From: a virus
Reading direction: 5' to 3' (one strand)
Virus record (IMG/VR): IMGVR_UViG_3300033148_001743
Coordinates: 1-34,475 of that record
DNA length: 34,475 bases
Positions 22,825 to 31,896 of the stretch are shown here, piece after piece. The notes under the pieces are model-generated. The model was not told the origin of the DNA. It was given only the letters and a program-made list of their open reading frames with translations, and ran no database searches. Each line of letters opens with the position of its first letter. Within the stretch, counting starts at the first letter, position 1. The position numbers and the translations under genes are program-made.

Positions 22825-25800
22825 TGGCTGAGGAGGTAGAAATCAATGCAACCCTAAACCCCGAAGGAACGGTCAAGGGGTTGCTGGAGATCGAGGAGAG
22901 TACAGTCAAAGCCGCGAAGAAAGTCTCCAAGCTCACGGACGAGTACGAAGACCTGAACCAGCAGCTCAAGAAGCTGGACACTGGCGCGGACGAATGGGAG
23001 GACTTATACAAAGAAGTTACCAAAGCGGAGAAAGCTCTCAACAAAGCGAACAAGGAGCTGGACGAGACCACGCAATCAGCGAATGCAGCGACTGGTTCTA
23101 TCTCAGGCATGCAGCAAACCCTCGCTTCACTAGAGGCGGAAATATCTGGAGTAGCTGTCGGATCAAAAGAGTTCGACGCACTGTCGGCTAAGATCAGAAA
23201 GGTCGACGGAGAGCTGACGACAGCGACTGAATCTCTTAACGGTCTGTCCTCAGAGGACAAAGCGAGCAGGGTCGGTCAACTTGCTGGAGGTCTCGGGAAC
23301 GTGGCAGCTAGTGCCGCGCTGATTGGTGGCGAGGAGTCTGCTATTGGTGAGTTCTTCGGAGGGCTTGAAGGGGCTATCGGAATAATGGTCGGAGTTCAGG
23401 GAGCTATCGAGGCGGTGGCTGCAACCAAAAAGCTTTTAGGTCTTGCTGCTGCTCAGAACGCGGTGGCTGTAGCTGGAGAAACTGCTGCAATGGGTGCTAG
23501 TACTGTAGCAACTGGAGCGCAAGCTGTAGCAACTGGAGCGGCGACAACCTCAATGTGGGCTTTGAACGCTTCATTGTTGGCGAATCCTATCTTCTGGATC
23601 GTTGCTGTGATCATGGCTGTGATAGCCGCGTTCGCATTGTTCAGTGCTTCAACGAAAACGGCTGGAGCAGAGCATGCGAAACTCAACAAGGAACTGGAAC
23701 GGGAAGGCGAGCTAATTGAATCGAACCGAAAGGCGAGAGAGCGAGCGAATAGTGAACTGCTGAACGAGATCGCGAACAAGGAGAAATTGATCCAAGCAGA
23801 GAGAGACTTACTCGCTGCGAATGAGTCAAGAACGAAGGCTCAAGAGGAGCAGCTCAAAACTCTGAACAAACAGCTCGGAGAAATTGACGAGCAATCCCTT
23901 GATATAATGGGAGAGGAGACTCGAAAGCAAATCGCTGAGAATTCCAAACTCATGCACGGTCAAGTCAAAGCTGCTCAGGTGGGACTTACTGCTGTATGGG
24001 ACGAGGACTGGGGGTCACCTGATTTTGACTTCGGCTCTGTCCGTACTTACTTCTCAGATGTTGACGCTTTACAGGGTAAAGCTGCTCGATTGTACAACAA
24101 AGCAAACGAAGCCACAACCGAAGCCGAGAGAGACGAGTATATCAAGCGAGCTAACGCAGTAGAAACGCAAGTAACCAAAAGCACCGCCAGAATTCAGGCG
24201 AAGCTTGTCAAGATAAAAGGAGAACTCGGGGGCGATGCTTCTGAGGAAATGGAAAAGGTGATCGAAAACATTGCCAAGTTCGGAGAACGAGCTGACGAGT
24301 CGGCTGGGCTAATCAGTGAATATCAGAAAGCTATTGATAATTTCAATACTGACGGTATGGTCGGCGAACTCGAAGACGAGGCGGCGGCTCAAGAGGAGGC
24401 GAACAGAAAGCGAGAGGAGGCAATTGATCAATGGAAGGACTTTATCGCTTCTCAGCGAGAGCTAAGAGAGGAGCTGTCCGTTGCTCGAATGTCAGATCAA
24501 GAACGAGAGCTTCATGAGCTGGACTTGTGGAACAAGGAGCGGCAAGCACTCGTCAAGAATGACGCTGACCTAGCTGCTGAGCTTGCTGAGGAGCTGGAAA
24601 AAAGAAAGATAGAGATCAGTGACAAGTACAAAGATATTGAGACGGAGAAAGAACAGGCTCGCGCCGCTGGACTTTTAGAGATTGAGAGACAGCTCGCAGA
24701 CAATAGAGCCTTGATCGCGTCAATGAGAATTTCTGCCGCTGCTGCAATGGCAGAGGAGGAGGTTAACGCCCAGCTCGAAGCATGGCAGAAGGGACTCGAA
24801 GAAAGTCAAGCGATCAGTGATCAGGAACTTTCCAATTTAAAGGCATCGTTAGCAGCGAGGAGAGACACAATCCTTGCAGCTATAGATCAGGAATCTACCG
24901 ACCGTAAAAGTGCAGCAGAACGCGCGAGAATAGACGAGATCGCAGCAGCTACCGAGAAGATCGCAGCTCTGCAAGAGTCAGGTCTCGCCGAAGCTGAGGC
25001 AATGACCCAGCTCGCTGAGCTTAAAAAGTCCATATTAGCAAAATACAACGCCGAGGTCGCTGACGCTGACGAGGCTGCTGCACTTGAAAAGAGAGCGGCT
25101 CAGAAAGAATACAACGACGCAGAGCTTCAAGCTGAGCAAGAGCAAAAGGATAAGCTCGTAGCTATCAATCAAGCGCACACTGATAAGATTCTTGGCAGCT
25201 TGGACACCATATCACAAGCTCTGAACGAATCTGTCGGCGAGTTCGAGGGTGCGCTCGGAACTCTGGCGAGTGCTGTCTCCTCAGGGATCAGTCAGCTAGG
25301 TAGTTCTATTCAAGGTCTGAGCGAGAAGCTCAAGGAGATCAAGGAGAAAACGAAAGACGGAGCGCAACTGTCACCTGAGGAGGTTCAGGAAATGAAAGAG
25401 AACACGGCGGCGGCTGTCTCTGCAATTGTTGGAGCGGCTGGAGCTGTAGCTCAAGGAATCGTTCAGGCTATTGCTGAGAACAATGCAGCGAAAGCGGAGG
25501 AGCGCATTGCTATAGTTGAGGAGAACGCAGCAGCGGAGAACGCGATCATTGATCGAAATCTGGCTTCTGGTCTTATTAGTCAGGAGGCTGCTGACAAGCA
25601 ACGCAACGCTTTACAATTCAAAGCTGAGAAGGCTAAATTCGACATTCAAAAGAAAGCGTTCGATCAAGACAAGAAAGCGAAGATAGCAGCCGCTGCGATC
25701 AGCGGTCTGACTGGAGCTGTATCGGCGTTTGCTGGAGCGATGTCACTAGGTCCGATTGCAGGTCCGATTGTTGGCGGGATTCTTGCCGCTGCTGTCGGGA

Positions 25801-26090
25801 CAATGACAGGGCTAAACATAAGCAAGATTAAGAAGACTAGATTCGGCGGGACAGCTCCAACGGCAGCCTCTTCGGGCGCACCGTCAGCGACGCCGTCAGC
25901 GGTCAATCCTTCCAACTTCTTGCCGACTGGATCGGAAAGCCAGAATGAAGAGGGGAGCAGTCAAACAGGAGAGCAAGGTCTAGGCTCACAAGGCGGTGAA
26001 ATAACAGTCAAAGCTATAGTCGTCGAGACTGACGTAACAGATACACAGAACCAAGTTTCTGCCATAGAGGACAGATCAGAATTTAACTAG
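22824..26090 (+). CDS. Tape measure protein (1088 aa)
   Basis: The longest gene of the late region has the expected composition: Ala/Glu/Lys-rich, long coiled coils (residues about 25-90, 287-360, 480-690, 760-900) and hydrophobic stretches. Membrane-like helices are at 255-274 (PIFWIVAVIMAVIAAFALF) and around 950-990 (glycine/alanine-rich). It fixes tail length and is ejected to help DNA cross the envelope; at roughly 1.5 Å per residue the tail would be near 160 nm (rule-of-thumb inference). The segment 287-325, just after the first membrane helix, closely resembles the early lipoprotein encoded at 33692-33937. No peptidase or lysozyme motif is evident. Confidence 0.9.
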   Translation: MAEEVEINATLNPEGTVKGLLEIEESTVKAAKKVSKLTDEYEDLNQQLKKLDTGADEWEDLYKEVTKAEKALNKANKELDETTQSANAATGSISGMQQTLASLEAEISGVAVGSKEFDALSAKIRKVDGELTTATESLNGLSSEDKASRVGQLAGGLGNVAASAALIGGEESAIGEFFGGLEGAIGIMVGVQGAIEAVAATKKLLGLAAAQNAVAVAGETAAMGASTVATGAQAVATGAATTSMWALNASLLANPIFWIVAVIMAVIAAFALFSASTKTAGAEHAKLNKELEREGELIESNRKARERANSELLNEIANKEKLIQAERDLLAANESRTKAQEEQLKTLNKQLGEIDEQSLDIMGEETRKQIAENSKLMHGQVKAAQVGLTAVWDEDWGSPDFDFGSVRTYFSDVDALQGKAARLYNKANEATTEAERDEYIKRANAVETQVTKSTARIQAKLVKIKGELGGDASEEMEKVIENIAKFGERADESAGLISEYQKAIDNFNTDGMVGELEDEAAAQEEANRKREEAIDQWKDFIASQRELREELSVARMSDQERELHELDLWNKERQALVKNDADLAAELAEELEKRKIEISDKYKDIETEKEQARAAGLLEIERQLADNRALIASMRISAAAAMAEEEVNAQLEAWQKGLEESQAISDQELSNLKASLAARRDTILAAIDQESTDRKSAAERARIDEIAAATEKIAALQESGLAEAEAMTQLAELKKSILAKYNAEVADADEAAALEKRAAQKEYNDAELQAEQEQKDKLVAINQAHTDKILGSLDTISQALNESVGEFEGALGTLASAVSSGISQLGSSIQGLSEKLKEIKEKTKDGAQLSPEEVQEMKENTAAAVSAIVGAAGAVAQGIVQAIAENNAAKAEERIAIVEENAAAENAIIDRNLASGLISQEAADKQRNALQFKAEKAKFDIQKKAFDQDKKAKIAAAAISGLTGAVSAFAGAMSLGPIAGPIVGGILAAAVGTMTGLNISKIKKTRFGGTAPTAASSGAPSATPSAVNPSNFLPTGSESQNEEGSSQTGEQGLGSQGGEITVKAIVVETDVTDTQNQVSAIEDRSEFN

Positions 26091-26094
26091 GATT

Positions 26095-26742
26095 ATGAAA
26101 ACATTTAACGGGAAACCATTATACGACATTGTCGTTGACGCGAAGAGTAAACAATCAGGGACGAATCGAATTGATTTCGTAAGCAAGCCAGCGAACAAGA
26201 TGCCGATGCTTAAATTCTCAGAAGAGGACATCAAAACGAAGCTCGCTTTTAACGAAGAACGCCGACTTGTTACCGCTGTAATTATGCAGCCAGATTTCCC
26301 AATGAAACGAACTGTTAACGGCGAGGTGATTTACGTTCAATTTTCCGCTGAGACTATTGAATTCATGAGAGATAAATTCATGATGCTCGAAAAGCTACAT
26401 GAAAGAGGAACTCAGCACGAAGAGGAACTCGAACCGATGGACGCTCCACTTGTTGAAACGTGGATCACTGACGAGTCTCGCGGTATCTCCGCACCTGAGA
26501 AGTTAGAGACTGGAGACAGGAGCTGGCTGGGTACATTTAGAATACTGAATGACGAAGTCTGGGCGAGTGTTAAAGATGGAACTTTTGAGGGCGTATCTCT
26601 TGAGGGAATCTTTGATCTGTACGAAAGTTTCAGTGAGGTTTCTCCTAATATCGACAAAGGCTTGTTTAACATATTTAAAAACGCTATATTAAATAGTGAT
26701 ACCTCTACAGTGGAAATATTCAACACGCTGAAACGTCTGTGA
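26095..26742 (+). CDS. Prohead maturation protease, XkdF-like (215 aa)
   Basis: The protein follows the XkdF / Peptidase_S78_2 pattern: an N-terminal 'DIVVDAKSKQSGTNRIDFVSKPA' region, an 'AVIMQPDFPMKR' strand, a helix with H102 and H108, and 'SWLGTFRILNDEVWASVK' leading to F-E-G-V-S168-L-E-G, where Ser168 is the likely nucleophile. It would cleave scaffold and capsid N-termini in procapsids. It starts the head module, 4 nt after the tape measure stop, and its stop overlaps the following GTG start (GTGA). Confidence 0.8.
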   Translation: MKTFNGKPLYDIVVDAKSKQSGTNRIDFVSKPANKMPMLKFSEEDIKTKLAFNEERRLVTAVIMQPDFPMKRTVNGEVIYVQFSAETIEFMRDKFMMLEKLHERGTQHEEELEPMDAPLVETWITDESRGISAPEKLETGDRSWLGTFRILNDEVWASVKDGTFEGVSLEGIFDLYESFSEVSPNIDKGLFNIFKNAILNSDTSTVEIFNTLKRL

Positions 26743-27935
26743 AAGTTGTTTATTCCGAAGCTGAAAAGCGCGCCACCTTAGAGACCTTGAAATCGAAGGG
26801 TTCAAAACGACCCCCAAATTGGAAACTCATTCACAGCGAATCATGTGACGAGAACGAGCTTAGGTTCGATCACGGAAAACTGATAAAACGACTGTCGAAT
26901 AAATTCCGTTTAGGGAGCAACGATCTAAAATTCGCTGTTTCAGTTGTTAGTAATCCTAACGAAACAAGTTCTCTGGATCGGGGCGTAATTAAGATAAGGT
27001 ATCGCTATGTACTGAGTGCAGCTCATAGAGGTGAATCTTTGATCAAGTCAAACTCGCGTGAATTTTGCGTGACGCTGGTTGCTCATAACAAACTCTATAG
27101 GCTCGAAGACATTAACATGATGTCGTTCAGGGGCGCGAATCCTATCAGTTCACAGAACTATAGTATTTTCAAACTCCGAGGACATTGGAATTGTCGTCAT
27201 ACATGGCAAAGAGAAGTTTATCTCGTGGAGCGGGATAACAAAAATGTTGAGAACAACGAATTAATTAACAAAACTCTCGAAATGAAAGAGGACAAAAAAG
27301 GTTTAGTAGCCCAGTTCAAAGTGTTGCTAAGCAAAAAAGAGAAGCCATTGACACAAGCTGAGGCTGTTGAGTTGTCAAAAGAGCTTGTAAAGAACACAGT
27401 ACAAACATTCAAGGACGTCAAGGTTGACGACGCAGTAATGCGCGTTGAAGGTGACGAGCTGGTCGCTGGTGCAACGGTTGCATGGGCTGACAAAGACGGC
27501 GAACTAACTGCTGTCGAGAATGGTGAGTACACTGTTAAGGAGGACAAGGTCATTCTTGTCGTTGAGAACTCTATGATCTCAGAGGTTAAGCCTTTGGACG
27601 GTGAGGAGACTGACGAGGACAAGAAGAAAGCAGCCGCTAAAGCCGAAGAGGAGAAACTTGCAGCAGAGAAGAAAGCGAAAGACGAGAAGTCTGGAGAGTT
27701 CAACGCTGAGGAAAGTATCAAAGAAATCAATGCTCGTATTGAACAAATGCAAAGCAATTTCAAAGCGGAGACTGAGGCTCAAATCACTGAGTTAGGAAAG
27801 ACTATGACAGCTTCATTTTCAGAAGCGTTGAAGAACGTTCCAGCTTTCAACAGTGAGAACACAAGTCAAAACTTTTCAAGCAGCGAAAACAACAAGGACA
27901 ACAAGTACAGTCACCTGAGTGTAACGGGTAACTAA
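26739..27935 (+). CDS. MuF-like head morphogenesis protein fused to scaffold (398 aa)
   Basis: Residues 20-165 carry a motif set like the C-terminal part of Mu gpF-type proteins in Bacteroidota phages: N-S-R-E-F-C110, N-K-L-Y-R-x-E-D-I-x-x-M, and a late G-x-W-N-C152-R-H154-x-W, a possible zinc or structural site. From residue 182 the protein turns into a scaffold: a short beta domain 'V-E-G-D-E-L-V-A-G-A-x-V' plus 'G-E-Y-T-V-K-E-D-K-V', an acidic/lysine-rich helix (290-350) and a polar tail. An in-frame ATG at 27282 after an A/T-rich stretch would yield the scaffold alone. It starts at GTG, coupled to the protease. Confidence 0.65.
   Translation: MKVVYSEAEKRATLETLKSKGSKRPPNWKLIHSESCDENELRFDHGKLIKRLSNKFRLGSNDLKFAVSVVSNPNETSSLDRGVIKIRYRYVLSAAHRGESLIKSNSREFCVTLVAHNKLYRLEDINMMSFRGANPISSQNYSIFKLRGHWNCRHTWQREVYLVERDNKNVENNELINKTLEMKEDKKGLVAQFKVLLSKKEKPLTQAEAVELSKELVKNTVQTFKDVKVDDAVMRVEGDELVAGATVAWADKDGELTAVENGEYTVKEDKVILVVENSMISEVKPLDGEETDEDKKKAAAKAEEEKLAAEKKAKDEKSGEFNAEESIKEINARIEQMQSNFKAETEAQITELGKTMTASFSEALKNVPAFNSENTSQNFSSSENNKDNKYSHLSVTGN
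27282..27935 (+). CDS. Nested scaffold protein from internal start (217 aa)
   Basis: The in-frame ATG (codon 182 of the 398-aa gene) follows 'TTAATTAACAAAACTCTCGAA', an A-rich region like those in front of most genes here. The product would begin MKEDKKGLVAQF and hold the complete scaffold-like domain and coiled coil but not the MuF-like part. A nested scaffold gene is known from lambda (Nu3 within C) and related phages. Its use here is inferred. Confidence 0.4.
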   Translation: MKEDKKGLVAQFKVLLSKKEKPLTQAEAVELSKELVKNTVQTFKDVKVDDAVMRVEGDELVAGATVAWADKDGELTAVENGEYTVKEDKVILVVENSMISEVKPLDGEETDEDKKKAAAKAEEEKLAAEKKAKDEKSGEFNAEESIKEINARIEQMQSNFKAETEAQITELGKTMTASFSEALKNVPAFNSENTSQNFSSSENNKDNKYSHLSVTGN

Positions 27936-27960
27936 TTATTTATATTAAAAAGCAAAAATT

Positions 27961-28893
27961 ATGTCTTACGACGCAAGTGCATTGACGGATTACGTCAAAG
28001 AAAACGCCGACAGAATCCTGACTCGTTCGATTCTAGGAATGAGATCGGCTCGATTTATGACTGTACAACCAGGAATTAAATCGTCAGAAAACCTTACTAA
28101 CTTAATTACAGAAGCATCCCTTCAAGGTGGGGCTTGTGGGTGGAATCCTACAGGAACAACGCTGCTGGATAAACGTAACCTAGTTGTTGAGGACATCATG
28201 TCTCAAGAGTCTCTGTGTACAAAGAAGCTGGAGAAGAAAATGCTCCAGATCAAAGTACGTCAGGGAGCTATGGCTGGTAACGAGGACATGCCGATTGAAC
28301 AAATCTACATGGACGACAAAGTTAAGCGTATCAATAAGAACATTGACATTCTTATCTGGCAGGGAGACAAGACTCTTGTCGGTGACGTTGTCCGTAAATG
28401 GATCGACGGGTTGTTATTGATCTTAGATAACGATATGCCAGCAGCTAACATTATCGCTCGTACAGCTTCTGTATTGAACGATACTGACTCTCTGTTGAAC
28501 TTGTTACCTGAGGACGTTCTTGGTTCAGGAAATACCTTGACTGAGTACTTGTCGATTACGAACTTCTCAAAGTTGACAGTTGAGATCAGAGACAAGAACT
28601 GGTTCCATATCCCTCAGAACGATCTCGGTGATTTCGTTATGAGATACCCGGGCATGCCTTTGGATGTTGTTGGAGTTACAGGATTGCAAGGAAAGAATCA
28701 AATGGTTCTTGGAAGCTCTGAGAATTTCTTCATTGGAACAGACTTGGAGAACGACTTCGAGTCAGTGAAGTTCTGGTTCTCTCAAGACAATAACGAACAC
28801 CGTTTCCACATGAATTTCAGACTCGGTACGCAAGTAGGTTTCCCAGAGGAAATCGTTGCTGCTGGAGAAGCTGCTGGAGATTTAGTTCTATAA
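27961..28893 (+). CDS. Major capsid protein, HK97 fold (310 aa)
   Basis: The position after protease and scaffold, the 310-aa length and the sequence style fit an HK97-fold capsid protein of Bacteroidota phages. It has an N-terminal helix (LTDYVKENADRILTRSILG), an E-loop-like stretch (RFMTVQPGIKSSENL), a spine-helix region (MPIEQIYMDDKVKRINKNIDILIWQGD) and a C-terminal A-domain-like end (FRLGTQVGFPEEIV). Codon use looks biased to a few codons, as expected for a highly expressed gene. It is followed by a hairpin. Confidence 0.8.
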   Translation: MSYDASALTDYVKENADRILTRSILGMRSARFMTVQPGIKSSENLTNLITEASLQGGACGWNPTGTTLLDKRNLVVEDIMSQESLCTKKLEKKMLQIKVRQGAMAGNEDMPIEQIYMDDKVKRINKNIDILIWQGDKTLVGDVVRKWIDGLLLILDNDMPAANIIARTASVLNDTDSLLNLLPEDVLGSGNTLTEYLSITNFSKLTVEIRDKNWFHIPQNDLGDFVMRYPGMPLDVVGVTGLQGKNQMVLGSSENFFIGTDLENDFESVKFWFSQDNNEHRFHMNFRLGTQVGFPEEIVAAGEAAGDLVL

Positions 28894-28905
28894 TATTAAT
28901 CTAAT

Positions 28906-28936
28906 GGGTGAGCCGTCAAAAGCTCACCCTCTTTAA
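28906..28936 (+). terminator. Hairpin after capsid gene, weak terminator or mRNA stabiliser
   Basis: An 8-bp perfect stem GGGTGAGC/GCTCACCC (28906-28913 and 28922-28929) with an 8-nt loop is followed by TCTTTAAAA. The T tract is short, so partial termination or 3'-end protection of the abundant capsid mRNA is more likely than a full stop, because portal genes continue downstream. Confidence 0.6.
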
Positions 28937-28948
28937 AACTTAAAAAAT

Positions 28949-29542
28949 ATGCCTTGTATATTTGAAGAAGATTACAATCTTGACGAGTTCTGCGACGTAA
29001 GTGCAGCAGGGGTCGATCAGATCGACGTAATTCAACACAAGAAAGGAGAAGCCTCTTTCTCAGATTCTATCGAAGGAACTGAGGGCGGCTTGGTTAACGG
29101 GGTCTTAACTGGAGCTGACGCTGCAACCCCTGCAAACTGGAAAACTATTCACCAAGATATTGAGATTGCTGAGGCGACTCAAGATGTTGAAGGGAGCAGA
29201 GAGAACGGTACTGTCGCTTACCCTGTGAAAGTTATGCTGACTATGCACTACGGTTCTGATCCTGCGAGAAACGCTAAGATTAACAGATTAGCGACTGAGC
29301 TTGAGACTAGAAACTCTATGATCGTGCTGACAATGCAAGACGGTTCTAAGCGTCTCTACGGTCGCAACAACGGACTCAGAGGAACTGAGGGTAATGATAG
29401 CACAGGTAAAGCTATGAATGATCTCAACGGGGTTAATATCGTATTGAACGGTAAAGAGCCTAGACGTTGGAATCCTGTTCGTGTAAACGAAGGAACTCCA
29501 GCGAATATCGAAGCGGGTTATCAAGCTATCGTTCTACCGTAA
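28949..29542 (+). CDS. Putative major tail (tube) protein (197 aa)
   Basis: A beta-rich protein with 'GSDPARNAKINRLATELETRNSMIVLTMQDGSKRLYGRNNGLRG' (residues 91-135), a layout matching tail tube-like subunits: one helix between strands and a loop with R-N-N-G-L-R-G. It is highly expressed-looking like the capsid gene and directly follows it. An alternative is a head decoration protein. The stop overlaps the next ATG (TAATG). Confidence 0.55.
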   Translation: MPCIFEEDYNLDEFCDVSAAGVDQIDVIQHKKGEASFSDSIEGTEGGLVNGVLTGADAATPANWKTIHQDIEIAEATQDVEGSRENGTVAYPVKVMLTMHYGSDPARNAKINRLATELETRNSMIVLTMQDGSKRLYGRNNGLRGTEGNDSTGKAMNDLNGVNIVLNGKEPRRWNPVRVNEGTPANIEAGYQAIVLP

Positions 29543-29904
29543 TGCTGAGAGTTAAACTAGGAGTTAATATCTTATACGCCACGCTTTCCGAAAGGGAGGT
29601 CGTGGCGTCTCCTGTTTACGAAATGGTGATCACACCAATCGAAGCAAAGACCAACGCGAAGACTCTCGTCCCAACCGATCTCTCAGTCGCTGGTAAAAGA
29701 GTAAATGAAATAGAGATCGAACTTGTAGCGACCGTCAATACAGAGGACTTGCCAAACGGTAAAGTATTCCTTACTGGGGGCGATTACCACTACAAAATAT
29801 CAGATCAAAACAACACATTAGAGACTGGAGTTCTCCGATACGATACCGAGATCGACCAGTCTGAGTACAGCAACAGTATCACTGAAAAGGTTTACAATGG
29901 ATAA
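29542..29904 (+). CDS. Virion-associated protein of unknown function (120 aa)
   Basis: I chose the ATG at 29542, which overlaps the previous stop, rather than an upstream in-frame start at 29467 that lies inside that gene. The protein is beta-rich (VASPVYEMVITPIEAKTN, INEIEIELVATVN, GGDYHYKISDQ) and may be a small immunoglobulin-like or decoration fold. Its stop overlaps the portal start by 8 nt. The function is unknown; head or tail accessory by position. Confidence 0.65.
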   Translation: MLRVKLGVNILYATLSEREVVASPVYEMVITPIEAKTNAKTLVPTDLSVAGKRVNEIEIELVATVNTEDLPNGKVFLTGGDYHYKISDQNNTLETGVLRYDTEIDQSEYSNSITEKVYNG

Positions 29905-31297
29905 CAAAGACGAAACGAAAGTACAGAAAGGTTTGCAAGTGGATTTCGCGCAAATGAATAGCGTTCCAGATATTCACTCTCCGCAATTCAAAGAAGATAA
30001 GAAAGCTCAGATTGTGAAGTACGGAAAGGACAATCTGTACCCTGACTTTCTTCTTGATCTATTCATAAACAAATCAAGCAAGCACCGATCTATCATTGAA
30101 AAGAAAGTGAGCATGATCGCGGGGCAAGGTTTTGACTACGACAAGACAGAGGACGAAGCTCGTCAGTTCTGGGCGAACGAGAAAGGCTCTCACAACCTTG
30201 ACGATCTCGGAACTCTTGCAGCTACCGATTACGAAATATTCTTTTACTTCGCTTTGATCATTCGCTGGGATTCAACCAAGACGAAGATCGCAGCTATTGA
30301 TTACATGCCAGCTCACAAAGTCCGTAAAGGATTGAAACCGAAAACGTGGTGGGTCTCGGACAACTGGAAACACTACAAAAAGCCAGAGTCGCAAACGCGT
30401 CAGTATATGGAGCTGGACGAGAAACCTCTCCCTGAGGGCTTCGCTGAAATGAAACAAGCAGACAAGCGTTTGCACTTGACTCAGATCGTTATATTCAAGA
30501 ACTTGACTGTAGGTTCTGACGCTTACCCTCACGTCCCATACCAGCCAGCTATTCACTATCTACTGGCAGACTATCAGATCGGAAAGTTCACGCTCAATAA
30601 CGTGAAGAACAACTACGTCGGAGGCTATCACATTGACTTTGTCGGTGAGATTCCAGAAGCTCCAGAGAGAGCGGAGACGAAGCAAGCCTTTCTGACTGAG
30701 TACACGAACAGCGAAAGCTCGAACGTCGTATTTACTTGGACAGAACCTGACTCACCAAGAGGAACGACCTTGACTCCCTTGCCGACCAATGGATCAGAGG
30801 ACGCCTTTCTCAATGTCGATAGGTCTGTCCTTGACAATATCTTCGTAGCTCACTCAGTTACGTCGCCAATGCTGTTCGGAATTCGAGAGGCTGGTTCTCT
30901 TGGAGGCAAGCAAGAGCTGGAGGAGTCTCTTGGTATATTCCAAGCGACCGACATTTCGCCAAAGCAAGGCAAGATCGAAGGGGTGTTCAATGGCTTGGCG
31001 AAGATCAACGAGATCAGAACTATATACAAGCTCTTGAAGTACATGATCGAAGAGGAGCAAGTCGATACTGAGGACGCGAACTCGTTCAACTCATTATCGC
31101 CGCTAGTAGCTACTAAGATACTGGACAACTTGACAGTGAATGAGATTCGTTCTCTAGGTGGTCAGCCTCCAGTTGAAGGAGGAGACGAATTCATTCCTAA
31201 GGACAGAGAGAAATTCGGCTTCTCTGATCAGGAAACTATAACGAGAATAATAAAGCTCTCAGGAGTTAAGTTCACAATGAAAGAATTAGCAGCATGA
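29897..31297 (+). CDS. Portal protein (466 aa)
   Basis: The sequence 'YGKDNLYPDFLLDLFINKSSKHRSIIEKK' (residues 40-68) matches the N-terminal wing of portal proteins of Bacteroidota phages. 'SVTSPMLFGIREAGSLGGKQELEESLGIFQ' (about 320-350) matches the conserved 'V-x-P-x-L-x-G-x-x-x-x-G-x-x-G' clip/stem region, followed by a long helix. A dodecameric ring at one capsid vertex is expected. It is unusual in lying downstream of the capsid gene. Its stop overlaps the next start (ATGA). Confidence 0.88.
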   Translation: MDNKDETKVQKGLQVDFAQMNSVPDIHSPQFKEDKKAQIVKYGKDNLYPDFLLDLFINKSSKHRSIIEKKVSMIAGQGFDYDKTEDEARQFWANEKGSHNLDDLGTLAATDYEIFFYFALIIRWDSTKTKIAAIDYMPAHKVRKGLKPKTWWVSDNWKHYKKPESQTRQYMELDEKPLPEGFAEMKQADKRLHLTQIVIFKNLTVGSDAYPHVPYQPAIHYLLADYQIGKFTLNNVKNNYVGGYHIDFVGEIPEAPERAETKQAFLTEYTNSESSNVVFTWTEPDSPRGTTLTPLPTNGSEDAFLNVDRSVLDNIFVAHSVTSPMLFGIREAGSLGGKQELEESLGIFQATDISPKQGKIEGVFNGLAKINEIRTIYKLLKYMIEEEQVDTEDANSFNSLSPLVATKILDNLTVNEIRSLGGQPPVEGGDEFIPKDREKFGFSDQETITRIIKLSGVKFTMKELAA

Positions 31298-31842
31298 AGA
31301 TAGTTAGACTTTTATCAGTAGAGAGATTCAGAGAATTGCAAGTGATCAATGAAGACACTAGCGCAGACATAATCAAAAAGGTACTTTATCAAGCTCAGTC
31401 GATCAAGGTTCTCCAGTTCCTCGGCTCTAAGCTTTACAATAAGATTCTGGAGCTAGTAGATACTGACGAAATCGAGGACGCGGAGAACGTGAAGTACAAG
31501 CAATTGCTTGACGAACACATTCACACCGTACTCGGTGGCTGGGGTTATCATAAAATCATACCTCACTTGACATATCAGCTCACGGATAAGGGGCTACAGC
31601 AGCGCGATGGTAATCATTCCAGAACACCAGCGGACAATACGGTCACTAAGCAGCTAAAGATCGCTGAGAACGACGCAGAATTCGTCACGTCCTTAATGAT
31701 CACGTTCATTTGCGAACACCAATCGGACTATCCAGAGTACGGACAGACGGACGACGGGATCGAAGCGAACAAGAAACCATACTTCTCAGGCATACAGTTC
31801 GGTCACGGATCAGGCGGAGGTAACTCTCTGGAGAACCCTTGA
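31294..31842 (+). CDS. Head-tail connector-like protein, DUF6712 type (182 aa)
   Basis: The helical N-terminal half (LLSVERFRELQVINEDTSADIIKKVLYQAQSI, then 'FLGSKLYNKILEL') and a later 'LLDEHIHTVLGGWGYHKIIPHL' are characteristic of the DUF6712-type proteins that follow portals in Bacteroidota phages, thought to be gp6-like connectors. It has a glycine-rich tail. It is the last gene of the main late operon and overlaps the portal gene by 4 nt. Confidence 0.75.
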   Translation: MKIVRLLSVERFRELQVINEDTSADIIKKVLYQAQSIKVLQFLGSKLYNKILELVDTDEIEDAENVKYKQLLDEHIHTVLGGWGYHKIIPHLTYQLTDKGLQQRDGNHSRTPADNTVTKQLKIAENDAEFVTSLMITFICEHQSDYPEYGQTDDGIEANKKPYFSGIQFGHGSGGGNSLENP

Positions 31843-31862
31843 AAATTATTCGGCTCTGACGC

Positions 31863-31892
31863 TTGGATATTAGATCAAGACGATTATATTTG
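31863..31892 (+). promoter_or_regulatory. Consensus Bacteroidota promoter (TTG-19-TATATTTG)
   Basis: TTG at 31863-31865 and TATATTTG at 31885-31892 are separated by exactly 19 nt. It lies just after the last late gene and points right. Only about 110 nt separate it from a strong terminator, and no gene of useful length fits between. Confidence 0.7.
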
Positions 31893-31896
31893 TGTC

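Noticed and set aside
22817-23260. 147-codon minus-strand frame inside the tape measure
   Set aside because: Ser/Ala-rich translation typical of the antisense of Glu/Lys/Ala coiled coils.
27218-27763. 181-codon minus-strand frame inside the MuF-scaffold gene
   Set aside because: Ser/Phe-rich shadow of the Lys/Glu-rich scaffold.
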